Source of the DNA: Tenrec ecaudatus
Lineage: Eukaryota; Chordata; Mammalia; Afrosoricida; Tenrecidae
Direction: 5' to 3'
Assembly (NCBI RefSeq): GCF_050624435.1
Contig: NC_134542.1
Span: forward strand, 14,263,497 to 14,327,496
Length of the DNA stretch: 64,000 nt
In this document: one piece after another, positions 55,346 to 64,000 of the stretch
Layout of the letters: each line of letters begins with the position of its first letter
Position numbering within the stretch: the stretch's first letter is position 1
Position numbers and translations under genes: made by a program
The notes under the pieces: generated by a model
Seen by the model: the letters and a program-made list of their open reading frames with translations, nothing else
What the model was told of the DNA's origin: nothing
The model's database searches: none

Positions 55346-56094
55346 CTCAATGCCTGTCCACAGTGCGTGCGCACGTCATTGCAGGTCTGACCTTTGCATC
55401 AAGCAGCTCAGGGTCCTGGGGACCGTGTTTGGCTCGGCAGTGCAGTGGTGAGCAGGACAGTCAAGTTCCCTCCAGAGGGGATGAGTGTGTAGGGACCTGA
55501 GGGCTGGAATGAGCCTGGCAGGTCCTAAGAACTGCAAGAAGGCCCCTAGATGGGAAAAGGAGGGCGGGTTCCCAGCCCATGGGAGAGGGCTTGGGTTTAT
55601 GGGAAGCTGTGCCACGGGGGATGGTGTGGAACCAACGGGATCACATACCTGTCAGCATGGCCACTGGGTGCAGAGCAGGCAGTCAGCTGGGCATCGCACA
55701 TGAAGGTCCTCTTCCAGAAGTGGTGGCGGTGTGGTGCAGGCTGGGGGGCCGAGGCAGGGACACGGGGAGAAAGAGGGAGACGCTCTGGGAGGTGGAAGGA
55801 TGGGGAGTCAGCAGTAAGATATCGGATTCCCAATCCTCCCAGCGGATGTTCAGAGGGGTGGATGGCTGGTGACGCCACTTACTGGGACGTGGAGCCTGGC
55901 GACCTGCAGACTGGGGAAGATTTCGTCCTTCTGCTCACATTGTGAGGACAACCAATGAGTGGACTGACTTCTCTTTCTCCTTCTGGCTGGTGCAAGGCTT
56001 CCCCCGCTTGGCTGGTAACTGAGAGGCTGGTCACCGCAGGGCAGGCAGAGGCTCCATGGAAGAAAGGGCTGCGGGGACACTTCTGGAACAGATC
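55346..56094. other. Unassigned G-rich non-coding DNA
   Basis: Several overlapping short open frames on both strands, no domain recognised. Not supported as a gene. Confidence 0.45.
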
Positions 56095-56175
56095 TGGACA
56101 TGGGCCTCAGGGTGCTTTGTCACATGTGCGTTTTGCTATGAGTCGGAACCGACTGGACAGGAAGTGGTTTTTTTG
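56095..56175 (+). repeat. RTE/AfroSINE 3' end
   Basis: 'cacatgtgcgttttgctatgagtcggaaccgactggacagg' is the sense 3' end shared by RTE and AfroSINE, with a TTTG-rich tail to 56186. Confidence 0.7.
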
Positions 56176-56754
56176 TTTGTTTGTTTTTAAGTATTTATGT
56201 CTATTTCTACTTTAAAAAAATAAGGAAACACTGTATTTAGGGTCTGCTTGCTAAAAATTTGCATTTTCTTCTGGTTTTCATCTTCTCCCTAGTTAGGACG
56301 ACCGGAGGCTTCCTGAGGTAGCTCAGAATTATTTCTAAATAGCCTCTTCAGGCCATCAGCAGGCACTTTCGGGATTTGGAATGTGCTTCATCTAAGCAGA
56401 TCCACTCGCCATGATGAGCATGGGTTTATGGTCCCTCCTCCTCCATCACAAGAGGGCTCATCTGCTTTTGCCACCTGGACTATTTTTTAAAATTACTTCT
56501 GTCTTAACCGGACCTGTCTCTGTTGGGGCTGGTAGAAAACTACTTTTCCTTATCCATGAACTCGGCAGCCTTGGAAAGAACATGAAGAGTCGGAGGCCCA
56601 TTCCCTAAGGTGGCCGTGGGTGTTGGCATCTTCGGGTGCCCCATGTAGACTTTTCAGGGTGGCTACCTGAGGCCGGGCTGCAGTGGGGCCGACCACCACA
56701 CCGGGGGACACAGCCGCTGAGCTCAACTTCTGCAGACTCACACCAGACATGGAG
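56176..56754. other. Unassigned non-coding DNA
   Basis: Nothing recognised. Confidence 0.4.
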
Positions 56755-56950
56755 CTCTGATACGGTCACACCCCAGCCCCTTAGCTGGGTGCTGTGCAGG
56801 GAGAACTGCCTCAAGGGTTTTCTTAGGGTGTGTCCTGATCGTGGGAGCAGATCATCGGGCCTTCTTCCCACCCAGCTGCTGGGGGACCTTGAACCACCTT
56901 TGGGTTAGCAGCCAAGGGCTCATGGCATGCTAGTTCCCTGAGCCCCCGGT
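56755..56950 (-). repeat. AfroSINE, diverged
   Basis: 'agatcatcgggccttcttccc' and 'gaccttgaaccacctttgggttagcagccaagggctcatggc' match the antisense core and head side. Confidence 0.55.
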
Positions 56951-57254
56951 AAAACAAGGAAACAAAGAAAACGCCCCCAGTTGAGCTATCACTACTGGTG
57001 AGCCGAGAAGGTGGCTTCTCAAATTCCTTTGGACTTTGAGATCGCAGGCGACTTGTGCATTTTGGTGTTGAGAAGAATGTCCAGATGGGCAGTGGAAACC
57101 ATCCCGGGCCCCAGCTTAGATGTAGTGCTGGTGCATCATGGGTCAAGTCCACCACCCACTGCCTGGGATGAAGACGAGGCCGTCAGCTTCAGTAAAGAGT
57201 TCCTGTCCTGCGGGTTCTATGAATCCATTTTGACTCGCCAGCTGTGGGCTCTTC
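56951..57254. other. Unassigned DNA, possible decayed AfroSINE
   Basis: At 57183-57250 'cagcttcagtaaagagttcctg' and 'ctatgaatccattttgactcg' may be a sense AfroSINE 3' part. Weak. Confidence 0.35.
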
Positions 57255-57560
57255 ATAGCAAATAGTGTTGGACATACTATTTTAGGGAGTTGTCTATTTG
57301 TGTCTTGTGTCCATTTTTAATAGGTTTGGTTGCACCTTGTGTTGCGTGTTAAGGGTTCATTCGGTAGTTGGGATACTAGTCCTTTGTCCGGTGTGTGGTT
57401 TGCAAACACAGCTTCTTCGCCTAGAGTTCTTTTCATCATCTGCACTGGGACTTCGGCAGAGCAAATATTTTGCATTTTGATGAAGTCCCGTCGATCCGTT
57501 TTACCTTCTATGGTATGGCCCGTGCTTTCGGGACCTGGCTTAAGAAGGATAAAGGTGTGT
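57255..57560 (-). repeat. Old L1 (L1M-like), antisense
   Basis: 'gggatactagtcctttgtccggtgtgtggtttgcaaac', 'gagcaaatattttgcattttgatgaagtcccgtcgatcc' and 'atggcccgtgctttcggg' track the antisense L1 3' region ('gggatattagtcccttatcag...tttgcaaatattttctcc...gatgtagtcccatttgtc'). Confidence 0.7.
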
Positions 57561-58034
57561 GGCTCCAGCCTCATCTGATGCCCAGAGGCTGCTGAGTGAG
57601 AGGAAAGACAGCGGAGCAGGGTCGTCATTGAGGTTTCTGTCCAGTGCGTCCTGTCCCATGGTGCCACGGTTGACCTTATCCCACAAGCGTTGTAAGATGT
57701 TGATGATGGTGGTGATGGTGCGAGAAGAAAAGTATTTCCAGAATCTTCGTTTCCAGAATGATGTGTCTTCCTTGCTAACACGAGGCTTTGTGGTTGTTGC
57801 ATTTGAGAGCCTCTGTCTAGAACATTCTTCCCTGCCCACACCTCCCTAATCCACTTATAGGCAGCTCATCCTGCCCCCTCTCTGCTGGGTCCCCATTCAA
57901 GGTCCCTATTCCCTGTGCCCTGCCCAACCCTACCCCTCAGGTGTGCCTTGCTTCCTTTGTTGCACATTCCACTAGCTTCCAGAGCACCTGGACGGAAGTG
58001 TCAATATCAGTTTAGTAATATGCTTATTAGATAA
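57561..58034. other. Unassigned non-coding DNA
   Basis: Nothing recognised. Confidence 0.4.
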
Positions 58035-58262
58035 AAGCCCATTTCCCCTGACAACCAGGGTTCCTGAGGCATAGTACCCCTTAGGGCTGGATAATCCATC
58101 CTTGCAGGGGCCACCCTGTACGTCGGAGGATGGTGAACAACTTCCCTGGCCCCTACACACTAGATACCAGTAGCTCCCATCCTCAAATGTAACATCAGAA
58201 GTATTTCCAGATGTTGCCAAATGTCCCCCGAGGGACAGGATCACCCTGGATTGCGAATGGTT
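58035..58262 (-). repeat. MER20 DNA transposon
   Basis: 'gggctggataatcc', 'aacttccctggcccctacacactagataccagtagctccc', 'ccagatgttgccaaatgtcccccgagggacaggatcaccc' follow MER20 in reverse complement. Confidence 0.8.
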
Positions 58263-59155
58263 GGTGTCTGGTTAGCTCTGCGCTCCCCTAATAGTTCGGG
58301 TCTAAATGGATAGAGGACCCATGCTTCTTAATACGGGCTCTGCTTTACCTGGCAGCCTGGGGCAATGCCACCCACCCTCCTCTCAAAGGGGTGAAGTGAG
58401 TTTTAGTGGCGGAGTTGAGCCCTGGAAATCTGGAGTGCTCTCTACCAGCATGAATACGGTTTCCTCACCCCTTCTCCCCAGGCAGCTGAAATGAGGGTGC
58501 ATGAGCCTTCGGGTTCCTGCCTGATTAAAGCCCACATCCTCTGGGAAGGCTTCGGGAAAGGAGGCCTCCTGCTGACGCCGTGCTCTCCTCCGAAGAAGAC
58601 ACGGGCATCCCTGCAGATGGCACAGGATCCCTCAGGTGGCATTTCTAGGGTAATTTGCACAGGTCAAGCTGAGTGACCCCAATTCTGCATTCACCTGCTG
58701 AGCCTCCTCTCTCTCTAGCAGCCCCGGCTGCCTTTCCATGAGGGACGGGAGGAAGAAAAGCAGGCGTTTGGGCTCAGTGTTGCTTAGGCAAGCATGCGAC
58801 TGCATATAATTGGTTTGGAAAGTTCCCAGAGAGTAAACACAGTGGTTGGAAGAATCATTTGAGGCAGTGTGTGTGTGTACATTTACATTTTCTCTGTGTA
58901 CCTTACAGTTCTGTTTCTGAAACCTGCATGATAGCGCCTGCATCCGTCCATCAAATAAAGAGCCAGCGGGGAGAGTCTTGCTTGCAGCTGGAAGGGGAAG
59001 ATGATGGCTGGGGATGTTGGCCAGGTCTCCCTGGTGATGCTTCCCTGGGGAAGAATATCCTGTGGGGGCATGGGAAGGAGCCGGGATTTTGTGGTACCCA
59101 GTGTCTCAGCCTGCTGCCAGTTCAAGGTCATAACTGAAGCCTGCCCTCTGGAGCC
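58263..59155. other. Unassigned non-coding DNA
   Basis: No gene or repeat recognised. Confidence 0.45.
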
Positions 59156-59159
59156 CAGC

Positions 59160-59325
59160 GGTGACATGAGTGGTTGATGGGCTTGGCTGCCAGCCAAAGA
59201 GGTTACAGGCTTCAAACCACCCATGAAAAAAATGCTTAGAGATCTGCTTCCCAAAACACAGCCATTGAAAACCCTGTGGGGCATAGTTCTGCTCCAACAC
59301 ACTCGGGGTGAGTGGATCAGAGTGA
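59160..59325 (+). repeat. AfroSINE
   Basis: 'ttgatgggcttggctgccagccaaagaggttacaggcttc', 'ttagagatctgcttcc' and 'ccattgaaaaccctgtggggcatagttctgctcc' match the sense copy. Confidence 0.75.
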
Positions 59326-59329
59326 CCTC

Positions 59330-59677
59330 AACCACAACTGGTGATCCTTACCTTGGAGCAGGCCGCTGAGGACGTCAGCTGATCAGTGCGATAGGAGGGG
59401 TTGGTGGGCCTACACTTCAGTGACTGATAGCGCAAGCCTTCCTTTCTAGGACGCGCAGAAGCAATTGGCTGGTTCCTTCACAGGGAGCCAAACACAGGGA
59501 AGAGGGTTGGAGATTTCCGTGAGACCCTGTCAATTGGTGTTGGTGCAGGTGTGGCTTCGACAAAGAGCCTGTGACTCCAGACGGAGACCTGGAATCGAAA
59601 TTAAGAACCATCAGTGACATCCTCGTGTGACGCTCTGGGTCGCAGGGTGGTGCACAGTATGCGTGCTTCTGCCTAGA
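59330..59677. other. Unassigned non-coding DNA
   Basis: Nothing recognised. Confidence 0.4.
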
Positions 59678-59925
59678 GCAGGCTTTCTCGGTCTTGATGC
59701 TACTGATGGCAGGCTGGATCCTAGCTCTTTGTGAGCGGAAGGAGCTCTCCTGTGCATTGTGGGAAGGTCAATAGTGACCTCTGCCCCTGGATGCCCGGAG
59801 AACCCCCCTCAACACACAGACACACACACACACACAGACACACACACACACACACCCCACTCGTGACAACCGAGAAAGTCTGGAGACTTTGCCTTATGGC
59901 CCAGGGCCTGGCTGACCATCGCAGC
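59678..59925 (-). repeat. MER20 DNA transposon with CA expansion
   Basis: 'ttctcggtcttgatgctactgatggcaggctggatcc', 'ctctcctgtgcattgtgggaagg' and, beyond a (CA)n tract at 59813-59853, 'cactcgtgacaaccgagaaagtctggagactttgcc' follow MER20 in reverse complement. Confidence 0.7.
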
Positions 59926-60547
59926 TCTAGAGTGGCAGCCGTGGGGTTTACTTCGTCTTGCGGTGGTTGCTACTTAAAACATTTGGTTTTACGCTTTAAG
60001 CAGGGGACAAGGGAAGAGAGCATGAGCAGTACGTCCTCATTTCTTGCTGGGTTGACCCTCTGAGCTCCCTCCACAAGGCAGCACGAGGAGCATGACTATT
60101 GACTTTGAGGCGGTAGACCCTCTCTCCACCCACCAGCTGTGCCTTCTGGGCAGGTTATTTGCATGTTCTCGACCTTCGTGCTTAACCATTGCTCCACCAG
60201 GACTCTGTATAGGGAGCCAGAAGTCAAGATTCTGGGCACAGGCTGTCGGGGACGGCTTTGTCTCTCTGCCACCGCTGAGGAACGCAAGGTTCTTGTCTCT
60301 GCTCAGCTTCTGTTCCTTGACAGTCTTTAGGGGCGTGGCATCTGTGCTCTCTGCTTCGTTCTGTGCCCACCCTGCTCTTGTTTTTTCTCACAAATGATTG
60401 GCTTAATGCACACTCTACCCAGAGAAGACTTCATTAATGTAACAAAGCCAACCTTATCCCAGTGGGATCGCGTCCACGGCTATCGGAGTTAGGATCCCGA
60501 CACGTGTGTTGGTGAGACAATCCAATCCATAACACAAGCAGTTAGAC
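59926..60547. other. Unassigned non-coding DNA
   Basis: Nothing recognised. Confidence 0.4.
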
Positions 60548-60722
60548 TACTCAGGTTTGATTTGAGCACAAGCAATGACCCACGGCTGAAGAGTCAGCCC
60601 CGACTCCTGTCAACCCAGCCTGTAAATCTTTATGGAGGAGTGAGTTCGTCTTTCTCCTGGGGAGCAGCTAGTGGGGCTGAACTGCCCACCTGGCGTTTAC
60701 AGCCACCAAAGCTACCTAGATA
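60548..60722 (-). repeat. AfroSINE
   Basis: 'gaagagtcagccccgactcctg', 'ctgtaaatctttatggaggag', 'tctttctcctggggagcagctagtggggctgaactgccc' in antisense order. Confidence 0.75.
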
Positions 60723-60881
60723 TGAGTTCAGACTGAATACATGCTAGATCCACATTGGAAACGTATTGACATGCTTTTATAGATGGAGATAGTTTGCCTT
60801 TCATTAAATGTTAATGAATTCGTTGTGGTTTTTATCATGTATTTTTCTCAGTCCTAAAACTATTAGTCTCTTTTCTGCAAT

Positions 60882-61485
60882 ACTTTTCTTATTGTGGTAA
60901 AACATGATATATACATTCACATATATAGATGGATACACACACACACCCCTCATGGAACTCAATGCCATTGGGTTGATCCCAACTCACAGTGACTGTATAA
61001 GACAGGGTAGAACTGCCTCTGTGGGTTTCTGAGACTGTATTGAACAGTATCATTAACATCTCCATGAGAATAGAAAGGATCATCCTTCTCCCATGGAGCC
61101 GCCCCAGATAGCAACCTAGAGTGTAACCCCCACACTACCAGGGCTCAAATGTCATTTCCCATCAGCCATTGTAACGTGGCCGACTCTGTCACCGTGACAT
61201 TTGCTGTCTTATGCAACCATCATCACTAGCCATTTTCAGCCATTTTTCATTTCCGTAAACAAAAGCAGTTCCTCTCTGGACACCCACGACTAAACTTCTG
61301 CTTCATACATGTGCCTTGTCCGTTTCAGACAGTGATGACGGCGTGTCTGCCCTTTTGTGCCGCCTCTATTTTCCTTAGCATGAGGTTTGCACGGTTCTTC
61401 CCCGCCGTGACCTGTATCAGAACTTAATTTCTCTCTGGGGCTGTGTAACATCCCATTGTTTGCCTTTATCACAGCATAGCCATGC
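60882..61485 (-). repeat. Old L1 (L1M-like), split by an AfroSINE
   Basis: 'cttattgtggtaaaacatgatatatac' begins the antisense L1M 3' end; after the SINE at 60955-61146 it continues 'gcaaccatcatcactagccattttcagcc', 'gttcctctctggacacccacgac', 'cttagcatgaggtttgcacggttc', 'gtatcagaacttaatttctctc' and 'cccattgtttgcctttatc'. Confidence 0.75.
60955..61146 (-). repeat. AfroSINE nested in L1
   Basis: 'actcaatgccattgggttgatcccaactcacagtgactg', 'gtagaactgcctctgtgggtttctgagactg', 'catccttctcccatggagccg' and 'cccccacactaccagggctc'. Confidence 0.85.
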
Positions 61486-64000
61486 CTCTGCAGGATGACA
61501 CGGGGGGGGGGGGGGGGGTTGGGATATTTCCATCTTGATCTTTAAAGGCAAGGGGGGGGGTCCTTTTGTTTTTTAAAAGTTGGAAGTCCCTGGTCGATAT
61601 CATTATAACATCTTGGATAATCATCTCTTGGCTTTGGGATGCGGACTTCACACATTTGAACTGTCTAGGGGACTTGATACCCTGATTAAGATTTAATGAC
61701 CAGATTCAGCAGACGGATAAACTTTATCCTGGAATAATGAACTGCTCGTTTGTTTTGGTTTGGGGTGTGTCCATCTAACCCTTTTGTAGTTCAGCCCATT
61801 CGCCCTCTAATAGGGATCAGGTAGCTCTAGCAAGAGTCTCTTGGTTCACTATTATTTAGTCAAGAAGGGGAGCTGTAAGGCCCAAAGAGCTTTAGGGAGG
61901 TGAAAAGGTGGTGTTGGAGCATCAGAGCTGCTGAAATAAGAATCTTGGTGTTTGGGGCCTTGAGCACCGAGGCAGGGAGCTGATGTCAATCAATTAAGCA
62001 CCAATTCTAAGCCACGTCTCTTATTTATTATTCTGTTTATGCTTATTTAATTTCTGAGGCTGCCCAATGAGATACGGTTTGTAATGTGGAAGCTGAAGCA
62101 GATACACACTTGGGGGCTTCCGTGGATCGCTTGACTGGTAAATGGTAGAATCGAGATCTGAAACTTAACTGAATTTTCCTTAGAGAAAAGTCGAATAAAT
62201 GGCCCATCATTTTCCAAGTCAGACAACTAGACTTTCTGGAGCCATCAAGGCTCAACGAACCCTTGAAACTATTGCCCTGAGATCATCTTTAAACCTTAAA
62301 CCAAAATAGCCCCAGGAATCTTCTGACAACTAAACCATAGTTTGATTGAACTCGCCAAGGAGTCTGTCTTGAGGTCTTTCAAGAACGATGTGTATTGAAT
62401 TAAGGAGACAATTGCAACAGCAAAGAACAGATCAGAACTGCAGGGACATTGCATTTGTATTGGGGAAGGAGGAGCAGCTCAGAAAAGGAAGATGTGAAGG
62501 GTTAAACAAACGGGGGGGGGGGTGTCACCATGTCACCCAGTGCTGCCTGTAAAAACTATTGAATTATTGAATTGCGGTATGTTATGCTTTGTTTGCTCAA
62601 CAACAGCAATAAATAAATGGCAACCAACAAAGCTTCAATTATCCCTCTCCTCCTAGCCAGCCAGCTTCCCTGCAAAAAAAAAAAAAAAAGATTTTAAAAT
62701 GAATGATACATAGATGAAAAGCCTGGGGTGGGTGTATGTCCCTAGACCACCCCTTCTGATTAAAAAAAAAAAGCCTGGGGTGTCAGTATACTTAATAATG
62801 ACGGTTAAGCGCCTCCACTGAAGAGCCTTTCAGGCCGAGTAGCCACACATTTGAGTGGATGATGATTTGTGCAGTTGCCTTCTTAAGCATTGTTGGGTTT
62901 CCTTTTTGGCCAAGTAATTTAGGGTCGTGGAAAGACTGCTTAGAAGTAAAAACAAAGCCAAGAAAGCTTCAAAGAGGACACTACATCTATCCCTTGCGAT
63001 CAGAGAATACTTACAACTTCCAAGCTACCAAGCCACTGGCTCATTTGAACCTTTGTTATTTCCTGTTGGCCTTTGACGTTGTCAAGATGCTGACTCATTT
63101 CTCACTTTGACAACACTGCACATTCCCCCGGGGTCTCAAAGATCTGATTTCGCTTGGCTCCTTTGTCTAATTTGTCATCCTAAGAGCACGTGGTATCTGA
63201 TTTGCGAACTAAATATAAGTTTTGGCGAATGAACATAACTTCAGTGGTGTCCCTAGAGGTTTGAGAGGCCTGGGACCTTGTTTCTCTAGCCATTGTAGGG
63301 ACTACTTAACTGAACATTGATAACTGCTGTCACTTGCAGACGCAGCTGAAATCTCCCTAGGTCAAATTCGGAAGTGTCTCTAGAGTGCTTTCTTGCTAAG
63401 CATCCTTAAGAATTGGGCCTTGGTCTCTTGGCAGAGTATTAGTGAGAAATATTTGGCCTAACTCTCGAACACCACTATTACTGAAGGCGACTTCAGCAGC
63501 CTCAGTTTGGCTGACAATATATTTTCTGCATGTATTTCTTTTGGGAGCTGTTATAAATAAGACTAAAATGTCGTGATGGATGCTGCTTCCTGTAGCCCTC
63601 TAGGAGACATGGCAAGCCTAGGCAGATTGACAGAGACCTTAGAATCCAAGGACCAGAAACACGGGCACCACACGGATAGTACCCCTTTCTCAAGGCCTGA
63701 GAAAATATCAACGGACAGAGAAAAGACTGACTGCTAGCCTTTCCCACCTGAAAAGAAATTGGGGTTGTTTTCTTGTCTGCTGTGTATCAGTGGTTCATTC
63801 TGGGCTCCTGCGCTGTTGCTGTCCCAGCTCTCAGGAAGGGTTTGATTTTTCAACTCTTTGCATTACCATGAGGATGAGTGAGAACACAGTGTGGGGGCCA
63901 CAGCTGACCTCCTTTGCTGTATAAGAGAGGAGGAATATCGCTCCCCACACCAGTCCAAGGCCAGTGGCCATGAGGAAGAGATCTGCCTCTACCCTCCATT
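61486..64000. other. Unassigned DNA with homopolymer runs
   Basis: No transposon or exon recognised. Holds a G-run of about 17 (61502-61518), a second G-run at about 61549-61560, a G-run at about 62511-62521 and A-runs at 62675-62690 and 62761-62773. The 61640-61760 part is AT-rich with TAAT-type motifs. Confidence 0.45.

Noticed and set aside
57317..57841. 174-codon minus-strand open frame
   Set aside because: Its 3' half overlaps an antisense L1M 3' region that is non-coding in the source element, and no domain is visible.
1..64000. CRISPR array, integron, phage or operon-like structure
   Set aside because: No regularly spaced repeats, dense coding or ribosome-binding sites; repeat content and CpG depletion are mammalian.

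Overview
The window looks like non-coding, repeat-dense genomic DNA from an afrotherian mammal, most probably a tenrec (Echinops-like). Three repeat classes lead to this. (1) There are more than 20 copies of the tRNA-derived AfroSINE family (tRNA-like head, 3' end reading roughly 'tgagtcggaatcgactcgatggcagtgggtttgg'-like in short pieces). (2) There are many pieces of the afrotherian RTE/BovB-type LINE. (3) There are four short hAT elements of the SPIN type (termini CAGYGGTTCTCAACC...). SPINs are patchily distributed in tetrapods after horizontal transfer, and to my knowledge tenrec is the afrotherian known to carry them. I found no complete protein-coding gene, tRNA, rRNA, CRISPR array or bacterial-style operon.

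Layout. 0-9 kb: internally deleted RTE piece, an L1-type 3' end with target-site duplications (TSDs), a 28-bp TTAGGG/poly-A insertion flanked by 16-bp TSDs, an RTE split by a SPIN, a MIR split by an AfroSINE, a solo LTR of ERVL type and RTE 3' pieces. 9-17 kb: RTE endonuclease-region fossil interrupted by an antisense L1, MIRs, AfroSINEs and a 2-kb L1 3' end. 17-26 kb: RTE pieces, two antisense L1 3' ends, a cluster of AfroSINEs. 26.2-27.3 kb: a strong CpG island with GC boxes, a TATA-like box, an initiator-like site and a non-coding first exon ending in a consensus splice donor. This is the only good evidence of a gene, transcribed on the + strand; I cannot name it, and its first intron probably fills much of the rest. 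28-36 kb: SPIN, two antisense L1 3' ends, an LTR piece and a decayed mariner transposon. 36-46 kb: (TC)39, a possible exon or conserved element near 37.8 kb, a SPIN, AfroSINE pairs, and one RTE element cut twice by L1 insertions (41.4-44.5 kb). 46-49 kb: a nearly full-length but broken RTE LINE with endonuclease and reverse transcriptase remnants. 49-64 kb: mostly unassigned DNA with AfroSINEs, three MER20 elements, a SPIN, antisense old L1 pieces and short tandem duplications.

The L1 3' UTR-type repeats are the youngest-looking layer. Several have clear 12-17 bp TSDs. Two copies (18.3 and 41.6 kb) share a duplicated 3' terminus and are very similar, which points to a recently active subfamily. 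All repeat names come from recognition of consensus sequence by eye; no database search was possible, and boundaries are approximate unless a TSD is given.
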